Assembly (NCBI RefSeq): GCF_004331435.1 | Contig: NZ_SJKA01000006.1 | Coordinates: 248,001 to 312,000 of the forward strand | Direction: 5' to 3' | Length of the DNA stretch: 64,000 nucleotides | Origin: Kribbella sindirgiensis | GTDB lineage: Bacteria; Actinomycetota; Actinomycetes; Propionibacteriales; Kribbellaceae | Part shown: piece after piece, positions 9,822 through 18,159 of the stretch | Position numbering within the stretch: the first letter of the stretch is position 1 | Layout of the letters: every line of letters begins with the position of its first letter | Program-made: the position numbers and the translations under genes | The notes under the pieces: generated by a model | Database searches by the model: none | Seen by the model: the letters and a program-made list of their open reading frames with translations, nothing else | What the model was told of the DNA's origin: nothing

Positions 9822-10253
9822 ATGGCTGCTACCCGTACCGCCAAGGCCCACTGGGAAGGCTCGCTGCTGGAGGGCGGCGGTCAGGTCAACCTGGAGTCGT
9901 CCGGTCTCGGCTCCTTCGACGTGACCTGGGCCGCGCGCACCGAGCCGGAGGCCAGCGGCCGGACCAGCCCGGAGGAGCTGCTCGGCGCGGCGCACTCGGC
10001 GTGCTTCTCGATGGCGCTGTCGCACGCGCTGGCGCAGGCCGGTAACCCGCCGGCGTCGCTGGACACCCAGGCCGACGTGACCTTCCAGCCGGGTGAGGGC
10101 ATCACCGGCATCAAGCTGTCCGTGAACGGCAACGTGCCGGGTCTGACCGCCGACGAGTTCGCCGAGTTCGCCGAGGGCGCGAAGAAGAACTGCCCGGTCT
10201 CGCAGGCCCTGACCGGAACGACGATCACCCTGGACGTCACCTTCACCGCCTGA
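9822..10253 (+). CDS. OsmC family peroxiredoxin
   Basis: Organic hydroperoxide-reducing protein of the OsmC subfamily, 143 residues. The two redox cysteines are in AAHSACFSMALSH (about residue 61) and AKKNCPVSQALTG (about residue 126). TAAGGAG lies 10 bases before the ATG. Its neighbour is the truncated globin, so the pair may serve oxidative or nitrosative stress. A perfect 14-bp hairpin just after the stop ends the unit. Confidence 0.95.
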   Translation: MAATRTAKAHWEGSLLEGGGQVNLESSGLGSFDVTWAARTEPEASGRTSPEELLGAAHSACFSMALSHALAQAGNPPASLDTQADVTFQPGEGITGIKLSVNGNVPGLTADEFAEFAEGAKKNCPVSQALTGTTITLDVTFTA

Positions 10254-10264
10254 GCGCACCCGAT

Positions 10265-10294
10265 GCCCCGGTGAGCTGTGCAGCTCACCGGGGC
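10265..10294. terminator. Bidirectional hairpin terminator
   Basis: Perfect 14-bp inverted repeat GCCCCGGTGAGCTG / CAGCTCACCGGGGC around a 2-base centre. It sits between the convergent ends of the OsmC and LapA-like genes. There is only a short T run, which is common for actinobacterial terminators. Confidence 0.8.
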
Positions 10295-10307
10295 TTGGCG
10301 TTGAGCG

Positions 10308-10676
10308 TCACGACGAGACCTCGGTCCTCCGGCGGCGCACGACGCGGCGCAGTTGAGTCATCCGGGCTGCGCCGATCGTCGTGGCCACGATGGTCGTAGC
10401 GACACCGGCGATGAACAGGGCGAGCGCGAGCGGCAGGGAGCCCTCCATCCAGAGGAAGTGGACCTTCACGCTGCTGGTGTTCTGCAGCATGAAGATGATC
10501 AGGACGACGAGACCGACCACGGCGGCGCAGACCCCGAACCACGCGGCACTGATCCGCGTCCGCGGAGCCTTGGGCGCCAGCGGTTTCGAGGGTTCGTCGA
10601 CGGCCGGCATCGGCGTGACGGGCGCCGGCGTCGCCGGTGCCTTGCGCGTGTTGCGCGTGCGATGAGGTACGGACAT
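10308..10676 (-). CDS. LapA-domain (DUF1049) membrane protein
   Basis: A 122-residue inner-membrane protein. A Pro/Arg-rich cytoplasmic N-terminus (about 40 residues) precedes two predicted helices: ISAAWFGVCAAVVGLVVLII and LPLALALFIAGVATTIVATT. Between them lies the LapA hallmark FMLQNTSSVKVHFLWMEGSLP, and a basic tail RRVVRRRRTE follows. In gram-positives the role of this family is unknown. Upstream, 10677-10908 holds no gene I can support. Confidence 0.85.
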   Translation of the reverse strand: MSVPHRTRNTRKAPATPAPVTPMPAVDEPSKPLAPKAPRTRISAAWFGVCAAVVGLVVLIIFMLQNTSSVKVHFLWMEGSLPLALALFIAGVATTIVATTIGAARMTQLRRVVRRRRTEVSS

Positions 10677-10908
10677 GACAATCCCCTACGTGAGGGCCGG
10701 TGTGGCTGGCAGCCTCAAAACGGGGTGTCGTCGATTCCGGAACTACTCCGACAGTACGCCTGACCGGACCGGAAAGACATGGCGGGCACGAGCCCGAACG
10801 CGCTGTCCACGCGCTCGTGAGCCGAGCGGGTAGAGTGGAGACACTCCGGAGCGATGGCATTCCAGGTGGCATGTCGGGATCCCCCGCAGCCGACGAGGGG
10901 ATATCCCA

Positions 10909-11181
10909 ATGTCGATCCGATCCCTCCCAGCCGCACGCGGCGCATCCAGGCGCTCCGCTGCTGACCACGATCTCCATTGCCTGTTCGACGAGATCACGTC
11001 AGCTCGCGTCGCCGATCGGCAAGCCCGAGGACAGCGGCGTCCGGACACTCCGTCCCGCCGCGACACGGCGCGGCTCGCGCTGTCGCTCGTTGCCTACGCG
11101 CGGGCGCTGGAGCGGTACCGGCTCCCCGTGCCGCCGGTGATCCGCGACGAGCTCCGCCTGCGCAGCGGACTCCCGTCATGA
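10909..11181 (+). CDS. Small hypothetical protein, coupled pair (first)
   Basis: A 90-residue Arg-rich protein of unknown function. GAGGGG precedes the ATG at 10909. The C-terminal half (DTARLALSLVAYARALERYR then LPVPPVIRDELRLRS) looks helical. The case for a real gene is the ATGA overlap with the next small ORF and the good ribosome site. Nothing identifies a family. Confidence 0.5.
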   Translation: MSIRSLPAARGASRRSAADHDLHCLFDEITSARVADRQARGQRRPDTPSRRDTARLALSLVAYARALERYRLPVPPVIRDELRLRSGLPS

Positions 11182-11432
11182 ACGGCACGGGACAAGTCCC
11201 GATCTCGCACGCCCACGCAGACTGGACCCTGCGCAGCTTCGCGCTCCCCGGACACGTCCAGGTCCTGACGGCGACGGGTTGGCGCCGAGGCTGGCTGGTC
11301 GCTCGCGACAACGGTCCAGCCGGTTGGAGAGGGCTCGTGCAGTACGAGTTCGGTGACCTGGAGATCACCGAGTACCTCGCGGCCGACCACATCGCCTCGC
11401 CGGACCTCTGGCTCACGGACGAGCGCGGCTAG
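11178..11432 (+). CDS. Small hypothetical protein, coupled pair (second)
   Basis: An 84-residue protein whose ATG overlaps the previous stop (ATGA). It has regular beta-strand-like stretches with aromatic residues (HVQVLTATGWRRGWLVARDN, GLVQYEFGDLEITEYL), which suggests a small beta-barrel. No family is recognised. The translational coupling suggests the two products work together. It is convergent with the MscS gene, 72 bases away. Confidence 0.55.
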   Translation: MNGTGQVPISHAHADWTLRSFALPGHVQVLTATGWRRGWLVARDNGPAGWRGLVQYEFGDLEITEYLAADHIASPDLWLTDERG

Positions 11433-11504
11433 ACGCCCGACGACGAGGCCGAACCGCCTGTTCCCGGTTCCCGAGAGACGGTGCGGGGTGGTCGAGGGAT
11501 CGCC

Positions 11505-12293
11505 TCAGCCTCGGGTTCCGTCCTGCTTTCCGGTCACCGCACTTTCGTCGCCGGCGGCCTCTTCCTCCTTCTCGGTGCCGGAGCCGACGCCGGAGGAGGC
11601 GGTGCTGTCCGGGTCGCGGGTGGTCAGGTTGCCGACCCGGAGCACCTCGCCGTTGCGGACGTACCAGGTGGTGCCGTCCTCGCCGCGCAGGGTGGTGATC
11701 CGCAGGCCGACCGCGACCACGACACCGGTCGCCTTCTCCATGTCGATCAGGTCGCCCACGCCGTACTGGTCCTCGAAGATCATGAACACGCCGGCCAGGA
11801 AGTCCTTCACCAGCGTCTGTGCGCCGAAGCCGAGCGCGACACCGATGATGCTCGCGGACGCGATCACCGGCAGGATGTTGAAGCCGAGCTCGGCGAGCAC
11901 CATCACGACCAGGACGGCGGTGAGCACGATCGTGACGACGCTGCTGAGCAGCGAGGCGATCGTCTCGGCGCGCTGTGTCCGGCGCTCGGTGGCGAGCGTG
12001 CTCTCCACGAACCCCTGGCCGAGCTTCGACTTGGCCAGGACGCCGGCCACGGCGCCGTTCCCGGTCCGCCGGGCGAACCGCCGGATGATCTTGTGCAGCA
12101 GCCAGCGGAGCACGAAGAAGCCGATGATCAGACCGGCGATCCGGGCCGGCACGACCACGATCTGATCGGTCACCTCCAGCTTGCCGTCGCTACCGGTCCG
12201 GAAGAACGTCGGGAACGTCTCCGGCAGACTGAACAACGGCGAAAACAGGGGGTGACTGACTAGGGACTGAAGGTAGCTGGTCAGAATAGGCAT
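11505..12293 (-). CDS. Small-conductance mechanosensitive channel, MscS family
   Basis: A 262-residue membrane channel. It has an N-terminal helix (VVVPARIAGLIIGFFVLRWL), then helices at IASLLSSVVTIVLTAVLVVM and the pore-lining FNILPVIASASIIGVALGFG with AQTLVKDFLAGVFMIFEDQY, followed by the beta domain (GVVVAVGLRITTLRGEDGTT). The frame is open to a TTG at 12323, but ATG 12293, after AGGCGGCGAG, fits better. It protects against osmotic downshock by releasing solutes. It is divergent from the DUF2157-like gene with 44 bases between them. Confidence 0.92.
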   Translation of the reverse strand: MPILTSYLQSLVSHPLFSPLFSLPETFPTFFRTGSDGKLEVTDQIVVVPARIAGLIIGFFVLRWLLHKIIRRFARRTGNGAVAGVLAKSKLGQGFVESTLATERRTQRAETIASLLSSVVTIVLTAVLVVMVLAELGFNILPVIASASIIGVALGFGAQTLVKDFLAGVFMIFEDQYGVGDLIDMEKATGVVVAVGLRITTLRGEDGTTWYVRNGEVLRVGNLTTRDPDSTASSGVGSGTEKEEEAAGDESAVTGKQDGTRG

Positions 12294-12337
12294 CTCGCCG
12301 CCTGATGTTAGTAGGGCTGACAAGGAGACGGAAAAGC

Positions 12338-13351
12338 ATGTCGAGCCGGCTGGACGACGAGCTGTCCAGGCTCGTGAGCGCTGGTGTGCTGCGCCAGTAC
12401 CAGGCCGACTCGATCCGGGACGCCGCCGATGCGGAGATCGACGCGGCGCTCGCGGACCCCGGTCGGCCGCGCCCGCGGCCCGAATCTGCCGAGCCCGCCG
12501 GTCCTGAGCCGGCCCAGGAGAAGCCGTCGCCGTCCGCGCCCCACACCAGCGCGCTGGTCGAGGTGCTCGGCTACATCGGCGGCGCGCTGCTGCTCGGTGC
12601 CGTCGCGCTCCTGACCTTGGCGAACTGGGGCGAAATGGGCCGTGCCGCGCGGATCACCACCGGTACGGCGGCCGCGGTCGTCCTGCTCGGCTCGGCTGTG
12701 GTCCTGGCGCTGCTGCGACGGCGGGAACAGCTGAGTTCGGCGCTCGCGGCGCTGGGGTGTTGCGTGGCCGGGTTCGCGACGTACGTGGCGGTCGAGGGGG
12801 AAACCGGACGGGTCGTCGGGGTGGTGGTCGCGCTGGCGCTGGCCGCCGGGGGAGTGTGGTGGCTCAAGGAACCGTCGTTGCTCGTGGCAACTTTTGGGAT
12901 CCTGGCCGTGGGTGTGTTGGTGATCACGGCGGACGTCCTCACTCCGGACACCGGGTCGGCCCCGAACAGCGCGGGGATCGCCGGGACCGGGTTCATCCTG
13001 GTGGCCTTCGTGTTCGCGATACTCGGCCTGGTCCGCGATCAGGTGACGTCGTGGTCACTGGCCGGAGCCGCGATGTTCAGCTCCTCGATCTGCTGGCTGG
13101 TGCAGGAGCGCGGCGAAATCATGGCGCTCGCAGTCGGTACGGCAGGACCTGCGGCGTTGCTGGTCGCCTACGGGCGGACACGGCGTTCGGCGTACGCCGT
13201 GGTGGCCTGTTCGATCCTCCTGGTCATCTGGCCGACCGCCCTGTACCAACTGACCGACAACCTCGCCGGCGTGGCCATCGGCCTCGTCGTAGCCAGCGCA
13301 GTCCTCCTCCTCGCCGTACTCATGCTGAGCCGTCGCCGCTCGAACGAGTAA
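12338..13351 (+). CDS. DUF2157-like polytopic membrane protein
   Basis: A 337-residue integral membrane protein. A soluble N-terminus (about residues 1-75: SSRLDDELSRLVSAGVLRQY, then a Pro-rich linker) precedes some nine hydrophobic segments beginning at VEVLGYIGGALLLGAVALLT. The helical N-terminus followed by many helices is the DUF2157 layout, a family without known function. AAGGAG lies 10 bases before ATG 12338. The in-frame ATG 11 codons upstream lacks such a site. Confidence 0.8.
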   Translation: MSSRLDDELSRLVSAGVLRQYQADSIRDAADAEIDAALADPGRPRPRPESAEPAGPEPAQEKPSPSAPHTSALVEVLGYIGGALLLGAVALLTLANWGEMGRAARITTGTAAAVVLLGSAVVLALLRRREQLSSALAALGCCVAGFATYVAVEGETGRVVGVVVALALAAGGVWWLKEPSLLVATFGILAVGVLVITADVLTPDTGSAPNSAGIAGTGFILVAFVFAILGLVRDQVTSWSLAGAAMFSSSICWLVQERGEIMALAVGTAGPAALLVAYGRTRRSAYAVVACSILLVIWPTALYQLTDNLAGVAIGLVVASAVLLLAVLMLSRRRSNE

Positions 13352-13404
13352 CGCAACGCGCGCCGTTTGGCCGTTGGTGCGGTTGATGCGGCAGACTCGC
13401 TGGG

Positions 13405-15522
13405 GTGACTGCTCCTTCTCCGGCCCTTGTCGAGCTAGCGGTTGCCCATGGCGTGGCGACGGAGTACTGGAACTGGCAAGGCGAGCATGTGGTCGTCTCC
13501 AGTGAGGTAGTGGCCGACGTACTCGCGGCACTGGGTGTGGACGCGTCGACGCCGGAGAAGGCGGCCCTGGCGCTGGCGGAGCACCACCAGGCGCGCTGGC
13601 GTCGTACGTTGCCTGCGACCGTGGTGATGCGGCAGGGGTGGACCCCGTGGTTCGCCGTACACCTGCCACATGGCTCGCCGGCCGAGGTGTGGGTCGACCT
13701 CGAGGACGGCGGTCAGCGACGGGATATCCCGCAGCAGGACCACCTGGTCGAGCCCGAGTGGATCGACGGCGTACAGGTCGGTGAGGCGACGTTCCAGCTG
13801 CCGGGAGACCTGCCGCTCGGGTACCACCGCCTGTGCGCACGGATCGGTACCAACCCGGAGATCTCGGTCAGCACGCTGATCGTGACGCCGCGGAAGCTGG
13901 AACCGGAGAAGCTGCACCGGACGTGGGGCTGGGTGCTGCAGCTGTACTCCGTTCGCTCCCGGCGCTCCTGGGGTATCGGCGACCTGCATGACCTGGCCGA
14001 CCTGGCCGCGTGGTCAGCGCATGACCTGGGCGCCGGCTTCGTACTGGTGAACCCCCTGCACGCTGCAGAGCTGGCGGGCCGCATGGAGCCTTCGCCGTAC
14101 CTGCCGGCGTCGCGGCGGTTCGCGAACCCGATCTACCTGCGGATCGAGGACATCGACGAGTACGGCGACCTCGCCCCGGCGGAGCGGGACCTGGTCCGGA
14201 CGCTGGCGCTGCAGGCGCGGGCGCTCAGCGAGGACTCGACGGCGCTCGACCGGGACACGGTGTGGGCAGCGAAGCGTGAGGCCTTGCAGGTGCTGTTCCG
14301 CGTGCAGCCGTCGGTGGGGCGCATCGCGGAGTACGGCGCGTACTGCGACCGGGAGAGCCAGGGGCTGATCGACTTCGCCACGTGGGCCGCGATCGCCGAC
14401 GTCCACGGGCCGGAGTGGAGCAAGTGGCCCGAGGAGCTGCAGGAGCCGACCACACCGGAGGTTGTTGCCTTCCGCAACGAGAACCCGGATGCGGTGGAGT
14501 TCCACTGCTGGCTGCAGTGGCAGCTCGACGAGCAGCTCGCGCGGACCCAGGCCCGTGCCAAGGCGGCCGGTATGTCGCTGGGCGTCGTCCACGACCTCGC
14601 CGTCGGAGTGCACCCGGATGGCGCGGACGCGTGGGCCCTGCAGAACGTGCTGGCACCCAACATCCACGTGGGTGCACCGCCGGATGCCTTCAACCAGCAG
14701 GGGCAGGACTGGTCGCAGCCGCCGTGGCGGCCCAATGCGCTCGCTGAGACCGGGTACGCCGCTTGGCGGGAGCTGGTACGCGCGGTGATGCGGCACGGCG
14801 GGGGACTGCGGATCGACCACATCCTCGGGATGTTCCGGCTGTGGTGGGTGACGTCGCCGGAGCGGCCTACTGAGGGCACCTACGTGCGGTACGACCACGA
14901 GGCGCTGGTGGGCATTCTCGTGCTGGAGGCGCAGCGCTCCGGGGTGACGGTGATCGGTGAGGACCTGGGGACCGTGGAGCCCTGGGTGCGCGACTACCTG
15001 ACAGAACGCGGCATTCTTGGTACGTCGGTGCTGTGGTTCGAGAGAGATGCCGACGGGAAGCCGCTGGCGCCGGAGCGGTGGCGGGAGCTGTGCCTGGCCA
15101 CTGTCACCACCCACGATCTGCCGCCCACCGCCGGGTACCTCGCCGGCGACCATGTGGAGCTGCGGAACCGTCTTGGCCTGTTGACTCGCCCTGTGGAGGA
15201 AGAGCTCGCTGTCGACGAGGCGGACCGTGACGCCTGGCTCGACGCGCTCCGCGAACGCCACCTGCTCAGCAACACGGACGGCGAGGTGGCACGGATCGTC
15301 GAGGCCATGCACCGGTACGTCGCCCACACGCCGGCCAAGCTCGTCGGTGTCGCGCTGACGGATGCCGTCGGGGAACGCCGTACGCAGAATCAGCCCGGCA
15401 CCACGGACGAGTACCCGAACTGGCGGGTGCCGCTCGGCGGGCCGGAGGGCGAGCCTGTGCTGGTCGAGGACCTGCCCAACAATCAGCGTCTCCGGCGCCT
15501 GATCCGCTCGCTCAATATCTAG
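13405..15522 (+). CDS. malQ: 4-alpha-glucanotransferase (amylomaltase, GH77)
   Basis: Transfers alpha-1,4-glucan segments between maltodextrins in glycogen and maltose metabolism; cytoplasmic. The 705 residues match actinobacterial MalQ, which has an extra N-terminal domain of about 150 residues. GH77 landmarks are WGIGDLHDL, the substrate region LRIDHILGMFRLWW containing the nucleophile Asp, VIGEDLGTVEPWV with the acid/base Glu, and TTHDLPPTAGYLAG. The start is GTG at 13405. It is monocistronic here, with a secreted chitin-active enzyme gene downstream. Confidence 0.96.
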   Translation: MTAPSPALVELAVAHGVATEYWNWQGEHVVVSSEVVADVLAALGVDASTPEKAALALAEHHQARWRRTLPATVVMRQGWTPWFAVHLPHGSPAEVWVDLEDGGQRRDIPQQDHLVEPEWIDGVQVGEATFQLPGDLPLGYHRLCARIGTNPEISVSTLIVTPRKLEPEKLHRTWGWVLQLYSVRSRRSWGIGDLHDLADLAAWSAHDLGAGFVLVNPLHAAELAGRMEPSPYLPASRRFANPIYLRIEDIDEYGDLAPAERDLVRTLALQARALSEDSTALDRDTVWAAKREALQVLFRVQPSVGRIAEYGAYCDRESQGLIDFATWAAIADVHGPEWSKWPEELQEPTTPEVVAFRNENPDAVEFHCWLQWQLDEQLARTQARAKAAGMSLGVVHDLAVGVHPDGADAWALQNVLAPNIHVGAPPDAFNQQGQDWSQPPWRPNALAETGYAAWRELVRAVMRHGGGLRIDHILGMFRLWWVTSPERPTEGTYVRYDHEALVGILVLEAQRSGVTVIGEDLGTVEPWVRDYLTERGILGTSVLWFERDADGKPLAPERWRELCLATVTTHDLPPTAGYLAGDHVELRNRLGLLTRPVEEELAVDEADRDAWLDALRERHLLSNTDGEVARIVEAMHRYVAHTPAKLVGVALTDAVGERRTQNQPGTTDEYPNWRVPLGGPEGEPVLVEDLPNNQRLRRLIRSLNI

Positions 15523-15545
15523 CTTTCCGTATTCACCTGCTCACG

Positions 15546-15581
15546 AACCGTTGACAATAGATTTGAACGGTTGTTTTCTAT
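15546..15581 (+). promoter_or_regulatory. LPMO promoter with overlapping inverted repeat
   Basis: TTGACA at 15551 and TTTCTA at 15575 are 18 bases apart and make a good sigma-70-type promoter. The 7-bp inverted repeat AACCGTT (15546-15552) / AACGGTT (15566-15572) overlaps the -35 and the spacer. That placement suits a repressor site. The regulator is unknown. Confidence 0.5.
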
Positions 15582-15639
15582 TGAGCAGGAGAGGCGCCCT
15601 TCCTTCACTGTCCACCGCCCCAACAGTGCAGGAGTTCGC

Positions 15640-16239
15640 ATGCCGCGACAACGGAAACTCAGCATGGCCGGAATTGCCGTCGGCGCATTCGCCTTGACGG
15701 TGTGTACGTCGGTTCCGCTCGCTTACGGTCACGGGTACGCCACCGGACCGGTCAGCCGGGCCAAGAACTGTCAGGACGGGGTCGTCACGAACTGCGGGCA
15801 GATCCAGTGGGAGCCGCAGAGCGTCGAAGGCCCCAAGGGATTCCCGCAGAGTGGTCCCGCGGACGGGAAGCTCTGCTCGGCAGGACTCGGCCAGTTCGCC
15901 GAGCTCGACGACCAGCGCGGCGGGACCTGGCCTGCCACGCAACTCCAAGGCGGCCAGGGGTTCACGTTCTCGTGGCACCTGACCGCGGCGCATTCGACCA
16001 CCGACTTCAAGTACTACATGACCAAGCAGGGCTGGGATCCGACGCAGCCGCTGACCCGGTCCGCACTCGACCTGACTCCGTTCCTCACCGTCGCGATGAA
16101 CGGCGCGCGGCCGCCGAGCGATGTGTCGCACCCGGGGACGATCCCGAGCGGCCGCTCCGGACGGCACATGGTCCTCGCGGTCTGGACGATCGCCGACACG
16201 GCGAACGCCTTCTACCAGTGTTCGGATGTTAATTTCTGA
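15640..16239 (+). CDS. Secreted AA10 lytic polysaccharide monooxygenase
   Basis: Copper enzyme that oxidatively cleaves chitin or cellulose chains outside the cell. ATG 15640 (after CAGGAG) gives 199 residues with a classic signal peptide: MPRQRKLSMAGIAVG, then a hydrophobic core ending PLAYG. Cleavage before H31 exposes the histidine-brace N-terminus HGYATGPVSR. The second copper His is in FTFSWHLTAAHST, and the C-terminal aromatic in NAFYQCSDVNF. It is a single-domain form without a carbohydrate-binding module. The frame is open 23 codons further upstream, but that extension would bury the signal peptide. Confidence 0.93.
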   Translation: MPRQRKLSMAGIAVGAFALTVCTSVPLAYGHGYATGPVSRAKNCQDGVVTNCGQIQWEPQSVEGPKGFPQSGPADGKLCSAGLGQFAELDDQRGGTWPATQLQGGQGFTFSWHLTAAHSTTDFKYYMTKQGWDPTQPLTRSALDLTPFLTVAMNGARPPSDVSHPGTIPSGRSGRHMVLAVWTIADTANAFYQCSDVNF

Positions 16240-16278
16240 TTCAACCTGAGGTTTCGGCAATATCTTTCCTGGGCAGTG

Positions 16279-16315
16279 CACTCCTTGAAATAACCGCCCC
16301 ATATTTCAAGGAGTG
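16279..16315 (+). promoter_or_regulatory. Hairpin that sequesters the Shine-Dalgarno of the next gene
   Basis: Perfect 14-bp inverted repeat CACTCCTTGAAATA (16279-16292) / TATTTCAAGGAGTG (16302-16315) with a 9-base loop. The right arm contains the AAGGAG ribosome site of the gene starting at 16321. In mRNA the site would be fully paired, as in an RNA thermometer or translational switch. No T run follows, so it is not an ordinary terminator of the LPMO gene. Confidence 0.7.
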
Positions 16316-16320
16316 TCCCC

Positions 16321-16824
16321 ATGAAGTCATTGCTCCGTCGCGTCGCCGTACCGCTCGTCGCCGTGGTCGTCGGTCTGCTGCCCGGTGTGGTGGCGGTCGA
16401 GCAGGCGTCCGCGCTGACCAAGCTGACGCACTCGCAGGCCACGTCGATCTTCCGGGCCGCAGGCCTGACCTGGTCGTCCAGCGGTGGCTGCTCGGACCGC
16501 TACAACTCCACGTGTACGTCGTTCGAGCAGATCAACGACAGCACGGCGTACGGCGTGCGCACGCTGAAGACCGCGAGCGGGTGCGCGGTCAACATCACCG
16601 GTGGTACCGAGGTCGGGCACGCGAGCGGTACCTACAGCCACTGGAACGGGTACAAGGTCGACATCTCGAAGTACACGTGTGTGGGCAACTACATCCACAA
16701 CACCTTCACCCGGATCGCCGACCGCGGCGACGGCGCCGCCCAGTGGCGCTCCGGCGCCGGCAACATCTACGCCGACGAAGGCAACCACTGGGACATCACC
16801 TACTACAACTGCGGCGGCTGCTGA
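16321..16824 (+). CDS. Secreted M15-like zinc peptidase (putative)
   Basis: A 167-residue secreted protein with a signal peptide (KSLLRRVAVPLVAVVVGLLP, cleavage near QASA). The pattern SHWNGYKVDI (H107, D114) and DEGNHWDIT (E153, H156) matches the zinc ligands and catalytic Glu spacing of small M15-type D-Ala-D-Ala peptidases and phage lysins (H...D...E-x-x-H). Six cysteines suggest disulfides. The target would be cell-wall peptide stems, possibly of other bacteria. Translation appears to be controlled by the hairpin covering its ribosome site. The family is inferred from motif spacing only. Confidence 0.7.
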   Translation: MKSLLRRVAVPLVAVVVGLLPGVVAVEQASALTKLTHSQATSIFRAAGLTWSSSGGCSDRYNSTCTSFEQINDSTAYGVRTLKTASGCAVNITGGTEVGHASGTYSHWNGYKVDISKYTCVGNYIHNTFTRIADRGDGAAQWRSGAGNIYADEGNHWDITYYNCGGC

Positions 16825-16891
16825 GCTGTTGTGGGACCTGTGCGGGAGGGGCGTGGACCTCTCCCGTGCAGGAGGTACTAGGCTTCTGGCC

Positions 16892-17188
16892 GTGATTGTC
16901 GAATTGTCCGGGCACTCGTTGCTGGTGTTCGTCGGGATTCCTGTGCTGGTCATCGCCGTGCTGACGCTGCTGGTGTTCGCGTCGTCGATCGCGAACGGGC
17001 CGCGGTACCGCCCGGGCCTGTCCTGGTGGGCCCCGCCGGTCTGGATCAACGGACCGACGGCGACCAAGCCGGACCCGGCCAACCTGCCCGAGCTGCCTGA
17101 ACTGACTGCGTCAACACAGGCGCCGGGTGCCACCGCGACCGCCACCGGCGTCGCCCGCACGCTCGGAGGCGCAAGTGCCAGCTGGTGA
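16892..17188 (+). CDS. Small single-pass membrane protein
   Basis: A 98-residue protein starting at GTG 16892, about 20 bases after GCAGGAGG. One helix is clear near the N-terminus (HSLLVFVGIPVLVIAVLTLL), followed by a Pro-rich, Trp-containing tail (PGLSWWAPPVWING). It overlaps the DUF5130-type gene by 14 bases, so the two are co-translated. Function unknown. Confidence 0.7.
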   Translation: MIVELSGHSLLVFVGIPVLVIAVLTLLVFASSIANGPRYRPGLSWWAPPVWINGPTATKPDPANLPELPELTASTQAPGATATATGVARTLGGASASW

Positions 17189-17576
17189 CGCATTCACCCC
17201 GGACCAGCTCTACGACATCGAGCGCGCCGTCCGGTACGCCGAGGAGACCTCCGGCCTGCACTTCTCGGTGTACGTCGGCGGTGCGGACTCGGAGACCCGC
17301 CCGTTCGCCATCGAGCTGCTGAACGAGCTGGACGACCCGGACCGCACGGTTCTGGTGTACGTCGACCCGGCCGGCCGGCGTCTCGAGATCGTCATCGGTG
17401 AGCTGGCCAAGCGGCAGCTGTCCGACTCGTCCGCGGGACTGGCCGCGCTGACGATGCAGACGTCGTTCGCCACCGGCGACCTCACCGGCGGCCTGGTCAC
17501 CGGCGTACAGCAGCTCGGTACGCACGCTCACCAGCCGCCGATGCTGCACGCCAACGACGAGGCGCACAAGCTCTGA
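17175..17576 (+). CDS. DUF5130 family protein
   Basis: A 133-residue soluble protein of the actinobacterial DUF5130 type, a TPM-domain-like fold. FTPDQLYDIERAVRYAEETS is the N-terminal helix, HFSVYVGGAD and RTVLVYVDPAGRRLEIVIGE the core strands. GTG 17175 follows GGAGG at 5 bases and is preferred to the longer frame. It lies within an unbroken run of three genes: membrane protein, DUF5130, GNAT. The function of the family is unknown. Confidence 0.8.
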   Translation: MPAGDAFTPDQLYDIERAVRYAEETSGLHFSVYVGGADSETRPFAIELLNELDDPDRTVLVYVDPAGRRLEIVIGELAKRQLSDSSAGLAALTMQTSFATGDLTGGLVTGVQQLGTHAHQPPMLHANDEAHKL

Positions 17577-17577
17577 C

Positions 17578-18159
17578 GTGGCCGCTCTGCAGCCACACCG
17601 CATCGACCTGGGCGACGTCGTACTCCGCCCGTTCGTAGCGTCCGACGAACCCGCGGTCGCCCTGGCCCTGGAGGACCCAGGGATCCTGCGGTGGACCGCG
17701 GGCACGGCGGTGATCAGCTCACCCGCCGACAAGCGGGCCCGCCGCTGGCTCGAGCCGCGCATCGACGGCTGGGCGCGTGGCAACGCCGTCTTCGCGGTCG
17801 CGGACACGGCGACCGATCAGGTGATCGGCAGCGTCACGCTCCGGGACGTCCACCGGGTGCCAGACCAGGCTGTCGCGGCGTACTGGGTCAGCCCACTGGC
17901 CCGTGGCCGTCGGCTGGGCGCTCGCGCTCTGGACGCGGCCGCGCGGTGGGGCTTTGCGACCGATGGGCTCAGGCTGCACCGCATCTCGCTCGACCACTCA
18001 CTGGTCAACGAGGGCTCGTGTCACGTCGCACTGCGCGCCGGGTTCCAGTTGGAGGGCGTGATGCGGGACTACTACGTCGAGCCGACCGGGCAGCGCCACG
18101 ACTCGCATCTACACGCGCGCCTGGCGACGGACGCCGTACCTCAGCCTGCTGGTTCGTAG
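17578..18159 (+). CDS. GNAT acetyltransferase, RimJ/RimL type
   Basis: A 193-residue N-acetyltransferase of the ribosomal-protein-alanine type. IDLGDVVLRPFVASDEPAVA is the N-terminal strand-helix, AYWVSPLARGRRLGARALDA the acetyl-CoA loop, and NEGSCHVALRAGFQLEGVMR the conserved C-terminal part. GTG 17578 is one base after the previous stop. Its acceptor is unknown. The 3' end overlaps the convergent gene by 19 bases. Confidence 0.9.
   Translation: MAALQPHRIDLGDVVLRPFVASDEPAVALALEDPGILRWTAGTAVISSPADKRARRWLEPRIDGWARGNAVFAVADTATDQVIGSVTLRDVHRVPDQAVAAYWVSPLARGRRLGARALDAAARWGFATDGLRLHRISLDHSLVNEGSCHVALRAGFQLEGVMRDYYVEPTGQRHDSHLHARLATDAVPQPAGS

Noticed and set aside
16279..16315. Terminator of the LPMO gene
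   Set aside because: There is no T run, and the 3' arm is the ribosome site of the next gene, so a translational role explains it better.
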